A stretch of DNA of 64,000 bases from the NCBI RefSeq assembly GCF_901482695.1, contig NZ_LR590484.1, positions 5,456,001-5,520,000 on the forward strand, in the 5' to 3' direction. The notes under the pieces are model-generated. The model did no database searches, was not told where the DNA came from, and worked only from the letters and a program-made list of their open reading frames with translations. How positions within the stretch are numbered: the stretch's first letter is position 1; every line of letters begins with the position of its first letter. This document shows, piece by piece, positions 54,901 to 63,321 of the stretch. Position numbers and translations under genes: made by a program. Source of the DNA: Sphingobacterium thalpophilum. Lineage in GTDB: Bacteria > Bacteroidota > Bacteroidia > Sphingobacteriales > Sphingobacteriaceae.

Positions 54901-56214
54901 TTATGTATTGGTTTTTCCCAAAGCAGCAGCATACGCTTTTAGTGCACGGTCCCGTGCAAATGCGTGGTCGACCATGGCCCCCGGGTATCGACCCGACACG
55001 AGCTCGGGAATCCAGCGGGAGATATACACCCTATTTTTATCATATTTTTCTGCCTGAAGTATTGGATTAAAAACCCTAAAATAGGGTGCCGCATCACATC
55101 CGCTTCCTGCCGCCCACTGCCAGTTCCCGTTATTGGCGGCCAAATCATAATCGTTCAATTTTTCGGCAAAATAGGCTTCGCCCCAGCGCCAGTCAATCAA
55201 CAGATGTTTGCAGAGGAAGCTGGCCGCTATCATCCGAACGCGGTTATGCATAAACCCCGTCTTGTTCAACTGTCGCATCCCTGCATCAACCAAGGGGTAT
55301 CCGGTCTGTCCTTCGCACCATCGGTCAAATTCCTCCTCATGGTTACGCCATTGAATATCATCATATTTCTTTCTGAACGACTCCTTGACGACATGTGGAT
55401 AATGATACATTATTTGCATAAAAAATTCACGCCAGATAAGCTCTGAAAGCCAAACTTCATTTTTTTCCAACGCAAAGGCCACACATTGACGGATACTGAT
55501 CGTACCGAAGCGGAGTGCCATGCCCAAATTTGTCGTTGCCGACAATGCCGGAAAGTCTCTATATCTGTCGTAGTTCGCTATAATTTCAGCATCTAAACGC
55601 GGAAGACGAAATAGCAAATCCGTCTTTTTAAATCCCAGCTGCTCTAGGGGTATCAAAGGGATATGCTCCTGCTGAAGAAAATGACCCACTAGGCCAGATG
55701 ACGGCTGATAAGTATGCCGTTCTAATTCTTCCCGCCATTTTTTGGCATAAGGCGTATAGATCGTATAGGCTGTACCGTCATTTTTCACAAGCTCGTTTCT
55801 ATCAAAGATGACCTGATCTTTTACGCCTCTAAACGGAACACCGGAAGCTTTCAAGAACTCGAAAATTTCCCGGTCTCTTTGAATAGCCTCGGGTTCATAG
55901 TCGCGGTTACAATAGACTTCCTGCAGATCATATTGCGTCGCTAAGGTGCCAAACACGGTTAGCGGATCACCCCTGAAGACATTTAACCTGGCACCGTATT
56001 TTTGTAACTTTCGGTTGATGCCCTCCAGTGCCTGATGGATATAATCTACGCGCCGGTCGGTCTTACTGGCAAGCCGCTCCAAAATATTGGTGTCAAAAAT
56101 AAAAATAGGCAACACAGGCAGCCCCGTGGCCAAGGCTCGCGACAACCCCTTATTGTCTTCCATACGAAGATCCCTCCGGAACCAAAACACAACAACTCTC
56201 GTAGCTTTTTCCAT
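54901..56214 (-). CDS. phrB: Deoxyribodipyrimidine photolyase (class I, cryptochrome/photolyase family)
   Basis: 437 residues from ATG at 56214. The N-terminal antenna domain (about 6-165) begins VVVFWFRRDLRMEDNKGL, and the C-terminal FAD domain has LSELIWREFFMQIMYHYP (near 272), GYPLVDAGMRQLNKTGFMHNRVRMI (near 318) and NNGNWQWAAGSGCDAAPYFRVFNP (near 377). It repairs UV-made cyclobutane pyrimidine dimers with blue light. The GSGCDAAP form is seen in class I photolyases. Upstream is a small remnant of an alcohol dehydrogenase gene. Confidence 0.95.
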   Translation of the reverse strand: MEKATRVVVFWFRRDLRMEDNKGLSRALATGLPVLPIFIFDTNILERLASKTDRRVDYIHQALEGINRKLQKYGARLNVFRGDPLTVFGTLATQYDLQEVYCNRDYEPEAIQRDREIFEFLKASGVPFRGVKDQVIFDRNELVKNDGTAYTIYTPYAKKWREELERHTYQPSSGLVGHFLQQEHIPLIPLEQLGFKKTDLLFRLPRLDAEIIANYDRYRDFPALSATTNLGMALRFGTISIRQCVAFALEKNEVWLSELIWREFFMQIMYHYPHVVKESFRKKYDDIQWRNHEEEFDRWCEGQTGYPLVDAGMRQLNKTGFMHNRVRMIAASFLCKHLLIDWRWGEAYFAEKLNDYDLAANNGNWQWAAGSGCDAAPYFRVFNPILQAEKYDKNRVYISRWIPELVSGRYPGAMVDHAFARDRALKAYAAALGKTNT

Positions 56215-56263
56215 CAATTATACGCTCGCTCTGTGGCCAGCTCTTTTTCTGTTACTTAGTTTT

Positions 56264-56359
56264 TCAAATCTGCCTGTCAATGACAAAACGGTAGTTCATA
56301 TCACTCTTCAACAACCGCGCGTAGGCCTGGCTGATATCCTGTATCTGCTTTGGTCTGTT
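56264..56359 (-). pseudogene. C-terminal remnant of a zinc alcohol dehydrogenase (YahK-like)
   Basis: A frame of about 31 residues on the reverse strand reads QIQDISQAYARLLKSDMNYRFVID before its stop at 56264-56266. It closely resembles the C-terminus of NAD(P)-dependent alcohol dehydrogenases such as E. coli YahK (QINEAYERMLRGDVKYRFVID). A stop codon at 56360-56362 lies just upstream and no start exists, so this is a leftover of a deleted gene. The resemblance is from memory and short, hence moderate confidence. Confidence 0.55.
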
Positions 56360-56451
56360 TTAGACCTGCTGTGGAAGCCACTGTCTCAAAGCGCTTATTG
56401 AAAATGTCCTCATATCAAAAAAAGATAGATGAATTGTGTTAAACTATTTTA

Positions 56452-56715
56452 TTGTCAAAATGGCTATTGTCCATCCGATTACAAGTTAAAATAACCTTTA
56501 ACGACATAAAAAGTTTGCTACAACCCTATAAAATTCAAATATTAGACGACTTTTCGGTTTCGTTGCCATCCAATGGCTACATTACGACAAATGGCAGCCC
56601 TACACGGGTAAGGTTAACAGCCGATAGCTTCATACGACTTCGACTTGAACCAATTGGAGTGCAAGGCCTCATTGCTGGTAGGTATTCAGGATTGAAAAAC
56701 GCCAAACGGTTATGA
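56452..56715 (+). CDS. Doubtful 87-codon frame, possibly a gene fragment
   Basis: An open frame starting with TTG, in the otherwise empty 56215-56757 stretch next to the dehydrogenase remnant. The translation (PSNGYITTNGSPTRVRLTAD in the middle) looks protein-like but matches no family I know, many rare Arg codons (cga, agg, cgg) are used, and there is no ATG. It may be a decayed gene or chance. The rest of this 543-base interval holds nothing else I can support. Confidence 0.22.
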   Translation: MSKWLLSIRLQVKITFNDIKSLLQPYKIQILDDFSVSLPSNGYITTNGSPTRVRLTADSFIRLRLEPIGVQGLIAGRYSGLKNAKRL

Positions 56716-56757
56716 TCCTGACAAAAGGTAAAAACTCACGTGCATCCAGCAACAGGG

Positions 56758-57051
56758 TTATTTCAAAATTTTAATCACCATTTGTTCCAACTGATCTACC
56801 CCAATACCTCTGACATTTAACTCGTTAATGTTGCGAGCAAGTAATACCTCTTTGCCTGCATTTTCCAGTGCAAGCGCCAACTCATCCAATCTCTCCACTT
56901 GGTCATGAATTAGAATATATCGTTCAACGGTTATTTCAAGCAAGTCAGAAGATAATGAATCGATAACTTCATCCGTATCCATCAGCACGAACAAGTCACG
57001 TGATGCACCATTCTCTCCGTTCATATAGCCAATTTTAACATTTTTTCCCAT
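56758..57051 (-). CDS. Small unknown protein C, related to the 46 kb pair
   Basis: 97 residues from ATG at 57051; the longer frame to 57162 would add 37 residues without a likely start context. After GYMNGENGASRDLFVLMD comes ERYILIHDQVERLDELALAL and EVLLARNINELNVRG, which share spacing and hydrophobic pattern with the two small proteins at 46121-46661. Predicted compact alpha/beta, no signal peptide. Function unknown. It stands alone on the reverse strand. Confidence 0.6.
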   Translation of the reverse strand: MGKNVKIGYMNGENGASRDLFVLMDTDEVIDSLSSDLLEITVERYILIHDQVERLDELALALENAGKEVLLARNINELNVRGIGVDQLEQMVIKILK

Positions 57052-57228
57052 GATATTTCTTTTGCTTTTATGAGACGCATCATTTTTTATCGAAAGAAAT
57101 TGAATAATCTGAATAGCCGACTCATCATCTGGACAAATTTTGTATTTATGTCGAATATTCACGCAAAAAAAAACGCGATTTTCGTTTATATTGAAAAGAA
57201 TTCCGTCTCCGAAACTCCGTTCATTCGG

Positions 57229-57816
57229 TCAGCACAAGCCTTTCACACAGATACTTGTTAACCAGGCGAGCCTTGTTTCGAAATCTGGAAACCGGTCAAA
57301 AAGGATAACTTCCTGTTCAAAACAACGAGACGTTGTGACAAGCATTTCCGAAAGAAACAAAACATCTTTTTTCTCTAAAGACTGAATCTCCTTTTTGCTT
57401 ATCGCCACTTCGATCATTTCACGAATCAGAGCAATCTCTTCATCCAGCATATACCGTGTCTTAGAAAGCAGTAGTGCGGGATCAGATTTGAGGTCCTCAA
57501 ACGCCAGATGGAAACGTTTAGTAATCAAATTGATCTGCCTCAGTTTCGCTCTTAGGAACCCCGTCAGGTTGTGCTCCAAAGAGGCGTTTCTATTATAACT
57601 CGCTTTCGCCACGGTAAATACCTCGCGGCATAAATACATCGCTATTGCATCGAAAACAGCCATCTTACTGTCAAAGTAATAGTACAATGTACTACGTCCC
57701 TTACCACATGCTTTTGAAATATCTTGCATCGAAACGCGCGTATAACCGTAAGTCTCGAAGACTTTCATCGATGAAAGAATAATTTCTTCCCGGATATTTT
57801 CTTGCTGCACTGTCAT
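57229..57816 (-). CDS. TetR/AcrR-family transcriptional regulator
   Basis: 195 residues from ATG at 57816. Residues about 8-55 are a TetR helix-turn-helix (FETYGYTRVSMQDISKACGKGRSTLYYYFDSKMAVFDAI, in part), followed by an all-helical ligand domain. It is divergent from a GNAT acetyltransferase gene with a 77-base gap that carries a spaced GTCGAAAA inverted repeat (57840-57865) and a TATGTTTG box on its own strand. That layout suggests autoregulation and control of the acetyltransferase. Ligand unknown. Confidence 0.92.
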   Translation of the reverse strand: MTVQQENIREEIILSSMKVFETYGYTRVSMQDISKACGKGRSTLYYYFDSKMAVFDAIAMYLCREVFTVAKASYNRNASLEHNLTGFLRAKLRQINLITKRFHLAFEDLKSDPALLLSKTRYMLDEEIALIREMIEVAISKKEIQSLEKKDVLFLSEMLVTTSRCFEQEVILFDRFPDFETRLAWLTSICVKGLC

Positions 57817-57820
57817 TACT

Positions 57821-57865
57821 CGACAAACATACAAAAAATGTCGAAAATTCATATATTTTTTCGAC
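57821..57865. promoter_or_regulatory. Candidate TetR operator between divergent genes
   Basis: gtcgaaaa (57840-57847) and ttttcgac (57858-57865) form a perfect 8-base inverted repeat with a 10-base spacer. A third cgaca half-site (57821-57825) adjoins the TATGTTTG promoter box of the TetR gene (reverse strand, 57824-57831). Confidence 0.55.
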
Positions 57866-57893
57866 TTATTGCAAAAAAGATTAATTTCACACC

Positions 57894-58457
57894 ATGATCG
57901 CAGATACTTTTCCTATTTTAACAACGAGCCGACTCTATTTACGTCAGATTCTGGATAGTGACGCTGAGTCGTTATTTGCTTATTTTTCAAAAGACGAGGT
58001 GACTGTATACTATGACTTACCTACGTTCGAGTCTATTGAAGAAGCGTATACACTGATCAGCAACTGGCAGCAAAATTTCGAAAAGGGGACAGCCATTCGA
58101 TGGGCCATCTGCTTAAAGACCGATCCACAACAACTGGTCGGTACCTGCGGCTTTCATAACTTTTCCGCCGAGCATTTTCGTGCAGAAATCGGCTATGAAC
58201 TTCACCCTGATTTTTGGCAGCAAGGAATCATGACCGAAGCAATTTGTGCGATCATTTCTTTTGGATTTGATAACTGTAGACTGAATCGCATCGAAGCCTT
58301 TATTGATCCTGATAATCTCGCCTCCCGTAGGCTGCTGGAAAAAATGAACCTGACCTCCGAAGGAGTTCTGCGTGATTATTTCTTTGAAAAAGGACGTTTC
58401 GTCGATGGCGAAATCTTTGCCTTACTAAAGAAGAATTATGTTGAGCCAGTTTCCTGA
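57894..58457 (+). CDS. GNAT N-acetyltransferase (RimJ/RimL-like)
   Basis: 187 residues. It starts like ribosomal-protein acetyltransferases (FPILTTSRLYLRQILDSDAES), with GTCGFHNF near 82, the acetyl-CoA loop ELHPDFWQQGIMTEAICAII near 102, and the end RIEAFIDPDNLASRRLLEKMNLTSEG typical of the RimJ/RimL group. These acetylate protein N-termini or small amines. Divergent from a TetR regulator, so it may belong to a stress or drug response; that is inference. Confidence 0.92.
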   Translation: MIADTFPILTTSRLYLRQILDSDAESLFAYFSKDEVTVYYDLPTFESIEEAYTLISNWQQNFEKGTAIRWAICLKTDPQQLVGTCGFHNFSAEHFRAEIGYELHPDFWQQGIMTEAICAIISFGFDNCRLNRIEAFIDPDNLASRRLLEKMNLTSEGVLRDYFFEKGRFVDGEIFALLKKNYVEPVS

Positions 58458-58534
58458 CCTGTCACTATAGGCGATACTGATCAAATCTGCCCCTACGGTT
58501 CGTGCAATACCTCTCCTTCTCCAGCATTATAACT

Positions 58535-58930
58535 TTACCAATTTCGCTCCTGATCTTCTTTCCAGTCAAAAGGCAACAATTCTTCAAGCTTCTTAAATAC
58601 CCCTTTTTTGACTTCTACCACAGCCTCTAGGTTTTGCCTGGACAATTGGCTGATCAATTCCCTGCAACGCCCACATGGCGGTACAGGATTGCCAGCACTG
58701 TCGACAGCTACAATTGCCCTGATCACAGACTCATGATGTTTTAGCATTTCGGCAACTGCAGCATGCTCTGCACAAAATCCCATAGAACAGGCGGTATCTA
58801 TGCTGATACCCGTATAAATATTTCCCGCAACGGTTTCTATGGCCGCTGCGACTCCTCCATATTCAATAAAATCGTTCAGCACTCTCGTACCTGCAATTTC
58901 TTTTGCGATTTCTTTAAGGTTTTTATTCAT
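58535..58930 (-). CDS. Cytidine-deaminase-like zinc hydrolase
   Basis: 131 residues, one cytidine deaminase fold. Zinc and catalytic motifs are FCAEHAAVAEM (Cys and catalytic Glu near 53-55) and PPCGRCREL (two zinc Cys near 84-87). The closest types are cytidine deaminase and blasticidin-S deaminase-like proteins. It would deaminate a cytosine nucleoside or similar ring. Its ATG overlaps the stop of the GrpB gene by four bases (ATGA), so the two are translationally coupled. Confidence 0.87.
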   Translation of the reverse strand: MNKNLKEIAKEIAGTRVLNDFIEYGGVAAAIETVAGNIYTGISIDTACSMGFCAEHAAVAEMLKHHESVIRAIVAVDSAGNPVPPCGRCRELISQLSRQNLEAVVEVKKGVFKKLEELLPFDWKEDQERNW

Positions 58931-59553
58931 TTCACTTTCTCCATGCGCCCGTTTCGGTTCAGCTCATCGCCATACCAGGCCAATGCAAGCTGTTGTTGTG
59001 TCTTTAGAAACTGGTCCTTTTCTTTATTATAATCATTTCCATCTTTCCAGTCCTGCTGGACTAGCTGTTCTTTCAGCTTTTGATAAGCTGACCGTATTTC
59101 CGGATGTGCTTTTAAATAATCACGAAAGGCAATATGCCGAACCCAATCTGCGGTACCTTTTACAAATGCATGCACCTGTGCCAGCCGGAGACCGTGGTCG
59201 TGCAGTATTTCCGGAATCTCCTCATCCACCTCGACCACATTGGGAATACCAAATTGTAGGGCTGGCTGCTTCAGGAATACAAAAAAGCGACGTCCCGGCC
59301 AATCTCTGTTATACTTCTGATAATAAACCACGTGCGGTAAGCGAAGCAGCTCGGGAACACGGTTCAGATCAGCCTCACTATGCAGACCAAGCTGTATATC
59401 AATGATCGGTTTTGCGGAAAGTCCTTCTACAGCTGTACTGCCAATATGTTCAATACGTGGTTTCAGTGGTTGTAGAACATCGCTTAATTGTTTTTTGATG
59501 CCTTCAAATTGATCTTTCCAGATCTGCTGGTAAGGCTGAAAGGGTAGTTTCAT
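58927..59553 (-). CDS. GrpB-family protein (nucleotidyltransferase-like)
   Basis: 208 residues. The hallmark IEHIGSTAVEGLSAKPIIDIQL (near 35-56) is the GrpB/UPF0157 signature, which has a nucleotidyltransferase-type G-S and D-x-D arrangement. The end RDYLKAHPEIRSAYQKLKEQL is also typical. Biochemical role of the family is poorly known. It precedes and overlaps the deaminase gene and follows the acyltransferase gene by 20 bases on the same strand. Confidence 0.92.
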   Translation of the reverse strand: MKLPFQPYQQIWKDQFEGIKKQLSDVLQPLKPRIEHIGSTAVEGLSAKPIIDIQLGLHSEADLNRVPELLRLPHVVYYQKYNRDWPGRRFFVFLKQPALQFGIPNVVEVDEEIPEILHDHGLRLAQVHAFVKGTADWVRHIAFRDYLKAHPEIRSAYQKLKEQLVQQDWKDGNDYNKEKDQFLKTQQQLALAWYGDELNRNGRMEKVK

Positions 59554-59573
59554 ATGGATAGTAGCCAGTATTG

Positions 59574-60713
59574 TTATTTACGTTTGTATGTCAGGAAACG
59601 CTGGGTTAAATATTTTCGTACAGGAATATCATAATATCTCAAGCAGCCATAGGCCAGCACAATACTCCCAAATACCACAGCGGCAGCTCCCGGAAGAGAC
59701 TGTTCAAAAGTAAGCTGTTCATTCTTTACCCACGCATAATAGACATAAATAAAAGGATAATGTACCATATACAGCGGGTATGAAATATCACCAAGAAATT
59801 TGCATAACCAGTTCGTCAGCCTATCGCTGGCCGTTCCGCTGGCACCCAGCACAACGAGCAATGGAAATACCATGACACAGCAGAAAGTATCGTACAGCCC
59901 GTTCATCCAAAGGTTCTCGGCTCCACCGATACGCGGAAGGGCTAATAATGCGACAAGAATAAGACCACAAGTCCAGAAGGCGCCCTTAAACCGGAAGGGT
60001 TTAAAAACTCGGGACAACAATAGGCCCGCAGAAAATGAAAACAGAAAACGTAACGATCCAGCGGTAAACTCAGTTGATGTCAGTGAAAAGCCAGCACAGA
60101 TATCACCTAATGGGCCCCATACGGCGAAAATCGCCAATCCACATGCGGCCATTGCGACTACACCACCGAGTAGCCCTGTGGAAAGTCTCCGGAGAACCAA
60201 AGCATAAAGGATATTGCCGATATATTCAAAAAGCAAGGACCAGCTCGGGCCGTTCAATGGAAACATCTCCCCCAGTCCCCGCACTTCCTGACCCGGAAGT
60301 GCGGGAAGCAGCAGCGCATTCAACAACGTAGCGATAAAAAGTGACGAAACTGTCACCTGCGTCACGTCCCATACCGAACATTCCTGGAAATAAAATAGCC
60401 CAGCACCCATAAGCGCACCCGCTATGACCATAGGGTGAAGACGTATAAGTCTGCGCTGGATAAAATCCTTAGTCGTCATCCTGTCCCATCGGTCATCATA
60501 GGCATAACCAACAACAAAGCCTGAAAGTATAAAGAAAAAATCTACCGCCAAGTAGCCATGGTTGATCCGTTGATCCAAGTGGCTGCTCGCAAAAGCTTCG
60601 AAGATATGAAAACACACAACGGTGATTGCGGCGATTCCACGGAGACCATCCAATACCGGATAGTGTGGTTTGCTGTCTTTAAAAACAGGGGTTGAAACAG
60701 ACGAATTTGTCAT
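59574..60713 (-). CDS. Integral membrane acyltransferase (acyltransferase 3 / OatA-like)
   Basis: 379 residues with about ten membrane helices. The start YPVLDGLRGIAAITVVCFHIFEAF carries the conserved His and Arg region of acyltransferase-3 proteins, followed by AVDFFFILSGFVVGYAYDDRW and the C-terminal ISYPLYMVHYPFIYVYYAW. Such proteins acetylate cell-surface polysaccharides, lipids or peptidoglycan. It lacks the extracellular SGNH domain of OatA. First gene of a likely operon with grpB and the deaminase. Target unknown. Confidence 0.92.
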   Translation of the reverse strand: MTNSSVSTPVFKDSKPHYPVLDGLRGIAAITVVCFHIFEAFASSHLDQRINHGYLAVDFFFILSGFVVGYAYDDRWDRMTTKDFIQRRLIRLHPMVIAGALMGAGLFYFQECSVWDVTQVTVSSLFIATLLNALLLPALPGQEVRGLGEMFPLNGPSWSLLFEYIGNILYALVLRRLSTGLLGGVVAMAACGLAIFAVWGPLGDICAGFSLTSTEFTAGSLRFLFSFSAGLLLSRVFKPFRFKGAFWTCGLILVALLALPRIGGAENLWMNGLYDTFCCVMVFPLLVVLGASGTASDRLTNWLCKFLGDISYPLYMVHYPFIYVYYAWVKNEQLTFEQSLPGAAAVVFGSIVLAYGCLRYYDIPVRKYLTQRFLTYKRK

Positions 60714-60825
60714 AAAAATTTGTTTGACCGAACCTGATATCTCAAGCAGCTAAGATAACAAATTCAAACAAGAGAACAGAGCTCAGCAAAGCATGAAACA
60801 AACCATCAGAACGCTGTATAAGTTG

Positions 60826-61611
60826 CTAATGAACCACCGGTATGTAATCCCGCAGATAGGCTTTTTCTTCACGCATGCGCTGTATATATGTTTTACTGTA
60901 AATCTCGAGAAGGATATCAGAAATATTTACACTGGTATTCTCCTCCCCGGCTTCCTCACCAAAAGAGAATATCTGCTCCTCTTTCCGCTCTTTTTTTGAC
61001 AGAAAATAATAAAAATCTTCGCTTTCCCAGCCACTTATACCGGTACTAACATCTGCGGTCACCGGCAATGGCTTGTATTGCTCTTGAAGAAAGCTACGGA
61101 TTTTTGCGTAATCCGTCTGATTCTTTGAAGACTTTGTAGCATGTAAATAAGCAATTTGGCCATCCTCGCTCTCCGCCATGCTGACTGCCGGAAAAGCAAC
61201 ACCATTAAGTACAGCTAAAGTATCTTTATCTTCATGATATGATACCGTAGTATACCTGTAACCAAAATATTTGTGCGGTTTACGATTTCTGGTCTCCCAG
61301 TTCGACGTCGACTCTAAATAATAAGCGGTGGGCAGACTTCCTTGCGTATCAAAAAACGCCAGTGTATCCTTTTTGAATGTCGCTGTCTCAAATACTTCTT
61401 TCAGCTCGCTTTTATCCAGGCTCTTGACATCTAAGGCGAGTATCTCCGCTGTTTTTTTTACCTTAGGGATATAAAATGCTGAAACATTGAACGTCTTGTC
61501 CAACTGCTCCAATGCAATGATTTTTGGTCCTTCAGATTGGCAAGAAATAAATAAGGTAAAACCTGATAACAGGGCAAATATATTTTTACAGGTAGCGTCA
61601 ATTAATTTCAT
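60826..61611 (-). CDS. Hypothetical lipoprotein (261 aa)
   Basis: 261 residues beginning with a lipoprotein signal (NIFALLSGFTLFISCQS, lipid site Cys near 24). The rest is soluble, mixed alpha/beta, with no motif I recognise. Two Glu- and Lys-rich stretches occur near 205-222. It is monocistronic on the reverse strand. Function unknown. Confidence 0.7.
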   Translation of the reverse strand: MKLIDATCKNIFALLSGFTLFISCQSEGPKIIALEQLDKTFNVSAFYIPKVKKTAEILALDVKSLDKSELKEVFETATFKKDTLAFFDTQGSLPTAYYLESTSNWETRNRKPHKYFGYRYTTVSYHEDKDTLAVLNGVAFPAVSMAESEDGQIAYLHATKSSKNQTDYAKIRSFLQEQYKPLPVTADVSTGISGWESEDFYYFLSKKERKEEQIFSFGEEAGEENTSVNISDILLEIYSKTYIQRMREEKAYLRDYIPVVH

Positions 61612-61796
61612 GTGTATTTATAGCCATTGCATTTTCGATCTTAGTAGCAAGACCAAAGTTTTTCAAACTTAGGCAAATTGTAGATTAAATGCAATATTGT
61701 GCTGGCTGCCAGAAACCCATAGGAATATTTACAATCCGTGGAGTTTGTGTTTATTAAACGTGATGGGGCCGTTTTAACGATTTCTTATGTGTTGGA

Positions 61797-61840
61797 ATAA
61801 AAAATGTCCAGGACTGAATCAAAGATTACCCTCCCGGACA
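61797..61840 (-). terminator. Intrinsic terminator of the GNAT gene at 61870
   Basis: On the reverse strand tgtccggga and tcctggaca (61832-61840 and 61805-61813) form a 9-bp stem with one G-U pair, then six T residues (61799-61804). Confidence 0.7.
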
Positions 61841-61869
61841 TTAAGGATCTTAACCCCAAATTCTCCGCC

Positions 61870-62319
61870 TTACGAGTTCCACCAATGATAATAATTATGT
61901 ATGTTGTCGTATTCAAAGCCACAACGCGGGTACAGGTTGTTCCCAATATCATTTGTTTTCTCGGTTTCAAGCATAAGACCGCATGCTCCTGTTTCAGCAC
62001 ACCATTGTTTGCTACGGTCAATAAGCGCGACTGAAAGGCCTCTCCCCCGATAATCAGCATGCACAAATAAATCGCTCAACAGCCACTGTAATTTGAGTCT
62101 GGTGTAATGGAATAATTTATAAAGCTGTACAAACCCTACTGCTTTACCATCCACAAACAGCAGAAAAACGTGCGATTCATCCCTTAAAAACCTTTCTTTT
62201 AAAAAGGCTTTACCCTTTTCAAAATCCGGTTCCTGGCGGTAAAAAATCCGGTAAAGATCAAATAGTTCGGCTGTCGCGTCCAAATCGTCAAGACTTGCTT
62301 TTTTAATTTCGTATTTCAT
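61870..62319 (-). CDS. GNAT N-acetyltransferase
   Basis: 149 residues, single GNAT domain. Marks are FVDGKAVGFVQLYKLFHYTRLKLQWLLSDLFVHADYRGRGLSVALIDRS (in part, 55-103) with the R-G-x-G-like acetyl-CoA loop, and the C-terminal LMLETEKTNDIGNNLYPRCGFE common in this family. Substrate unknown. Single gene with its own terminator. Confidence 0.92.
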   Translation of the reverse strand: MKYEIKKASLDDLDATAELFDLYRIFYRQEPDFEKGKAFLKERFLRDESHVFLLFVDGKAVGFVQLYKLFHYTRLKLQWLLSDLFVHADYRGRGLSVALIDRSKQWCAETGACGLMLETEKTNDIGNNLYPRCGFEYDNIHNYYHWWNS

Positions 62320-62559
62320 TGTCTTACTTTTTGATTATACGGACAAAAGTAAGTTCCAAGTCATTCCCCTTAATCATCCAGATTAAAGATATGAAGTAGT
62401 CCAGCGAATAAATTATTATAAAATAATCAAGAAAAGATAAATAGTTGGAAAATAACTGTCTTCGAGTCTTGGGATTCACAGATAAGCCTGCCAATACGAT
62501 CCACCTAATATATTATGCCAGACAGTACATTCGGAAGATTCTATTGGCAGACTTCAATA

Positions 62560-62772
62560 TTAAACACCCAATAACTTATCAACATGTTCGCGAATATCCT
62601 CTGGCAACATGAGATAAATGGGGGTTTTTAGGTTTTCCCTGCTGGGTTCACCATCCACGAAAATGTTTTTAAATCCTTCATTGAGCCATTTGCCTTCCTC
62701 TGCCAGATATCCCTTATAGCTGTCATCCAAAATCTCAATAATGCTTTTGTTGTTTTCCATGTGTTCCGTCAT
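62560..62772 (-). CDS. Small hypothetical protein (70 aa)
   Basis: 70 residues from ATG at 62772; a second ATG at 62760 would give 66. The sequence is acidic and probably helical (SIIEILDDSYKGYLAEEGKW, then LPEDIREHVDKLLGV). I do not recognise it. Protein-like composition and two good start codons support it; no neighbours give a clue. Confidence 0.5.
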   Translation of the reverse strand: MTEHMENNKSIIEILDDSYKGYLAEEGKWLNEGFKNIFVDGEPSRENLKTPIYLMLPEDIREHVDKLLGV

Positions 62773-63058
62773 TTATGCTAATTGTAAACTGCATCTAAAA
62801 AAATATTCGACAGGGAAACATCAACATTGATGCCACTCCTATTTTAGAAATCTCAAAGATGGACAGAAACCAAAAATTTTAAGTTTTCTTAACGTTTTGG
62901 TTCCTGGAAATCCAATATCGACTTAAACGTCCCTGCATGAGACCTTTCTACATTTGTTTTATTTCGGATTATTTTTAACTTTTGTATTGGAGATGACATA
63001 GAGCCTAAGCGAAAGGCTAACGTGTAAATCCACCAATAGACATGATAAATCAATACAT

Positions 63059-63253
63059 ATGATCTTAATCGCCGTACTGCTACCATGGTTATCGTTCTTT
63101 TTACGTGGTAAAATCTTGAGCGGAATAATCTGCCTGATTCTTCAGCTTACTATTCTGGGATGGTTACCTGCTGCTATTTGGGCGGTAGCTTCGCGTGTCG
63201 ATGGCAAAAATAAGCAACGTATCAGGAGCCTCGAACGTAGAATGGGCCGTTAA
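63059..63253 (+). CDS. YqaE/Pmp3-family small membrane protein
   Basis: 64 residues with two membrane helices. ILIAVLLPWLSFFLRGKILSGIICLIL and LGWLPAAIWAV match the PF01679 (Pmp3/YqaE/UPF0057) signature, followed by a basic tail. These proteolipids are induced by salt or cold stress and affect membrane potential in yeast and plants. Alone on the forward strand. Confidence 0.9.
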   Translation: MILIAVLLPWLSFFLRGKILSGIICLILQLTILGWLPAAIWAVASRVDGKNKQRIRSLERRMGR

Positions 63254-63321
63254 AAACGGAATCTTTCATTTAGCCGTGGACAACAGCTCCGGATCAACGA
63301 TCTGCTGGACAAACAGTACGC

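Noticed and set aside
62868..62902. aaccaaaa/ttttggtt inverted repeat as a terminator
   Set aside because: It is AT-rich with a 19-base loop and does not follow a forward gene; no clear function.
62889..63086. 65-codon reverse frame upstream of the YqaE gene
   Set aside because: No family match, poor composition, and it overlaps the YqaE start on the other strand.
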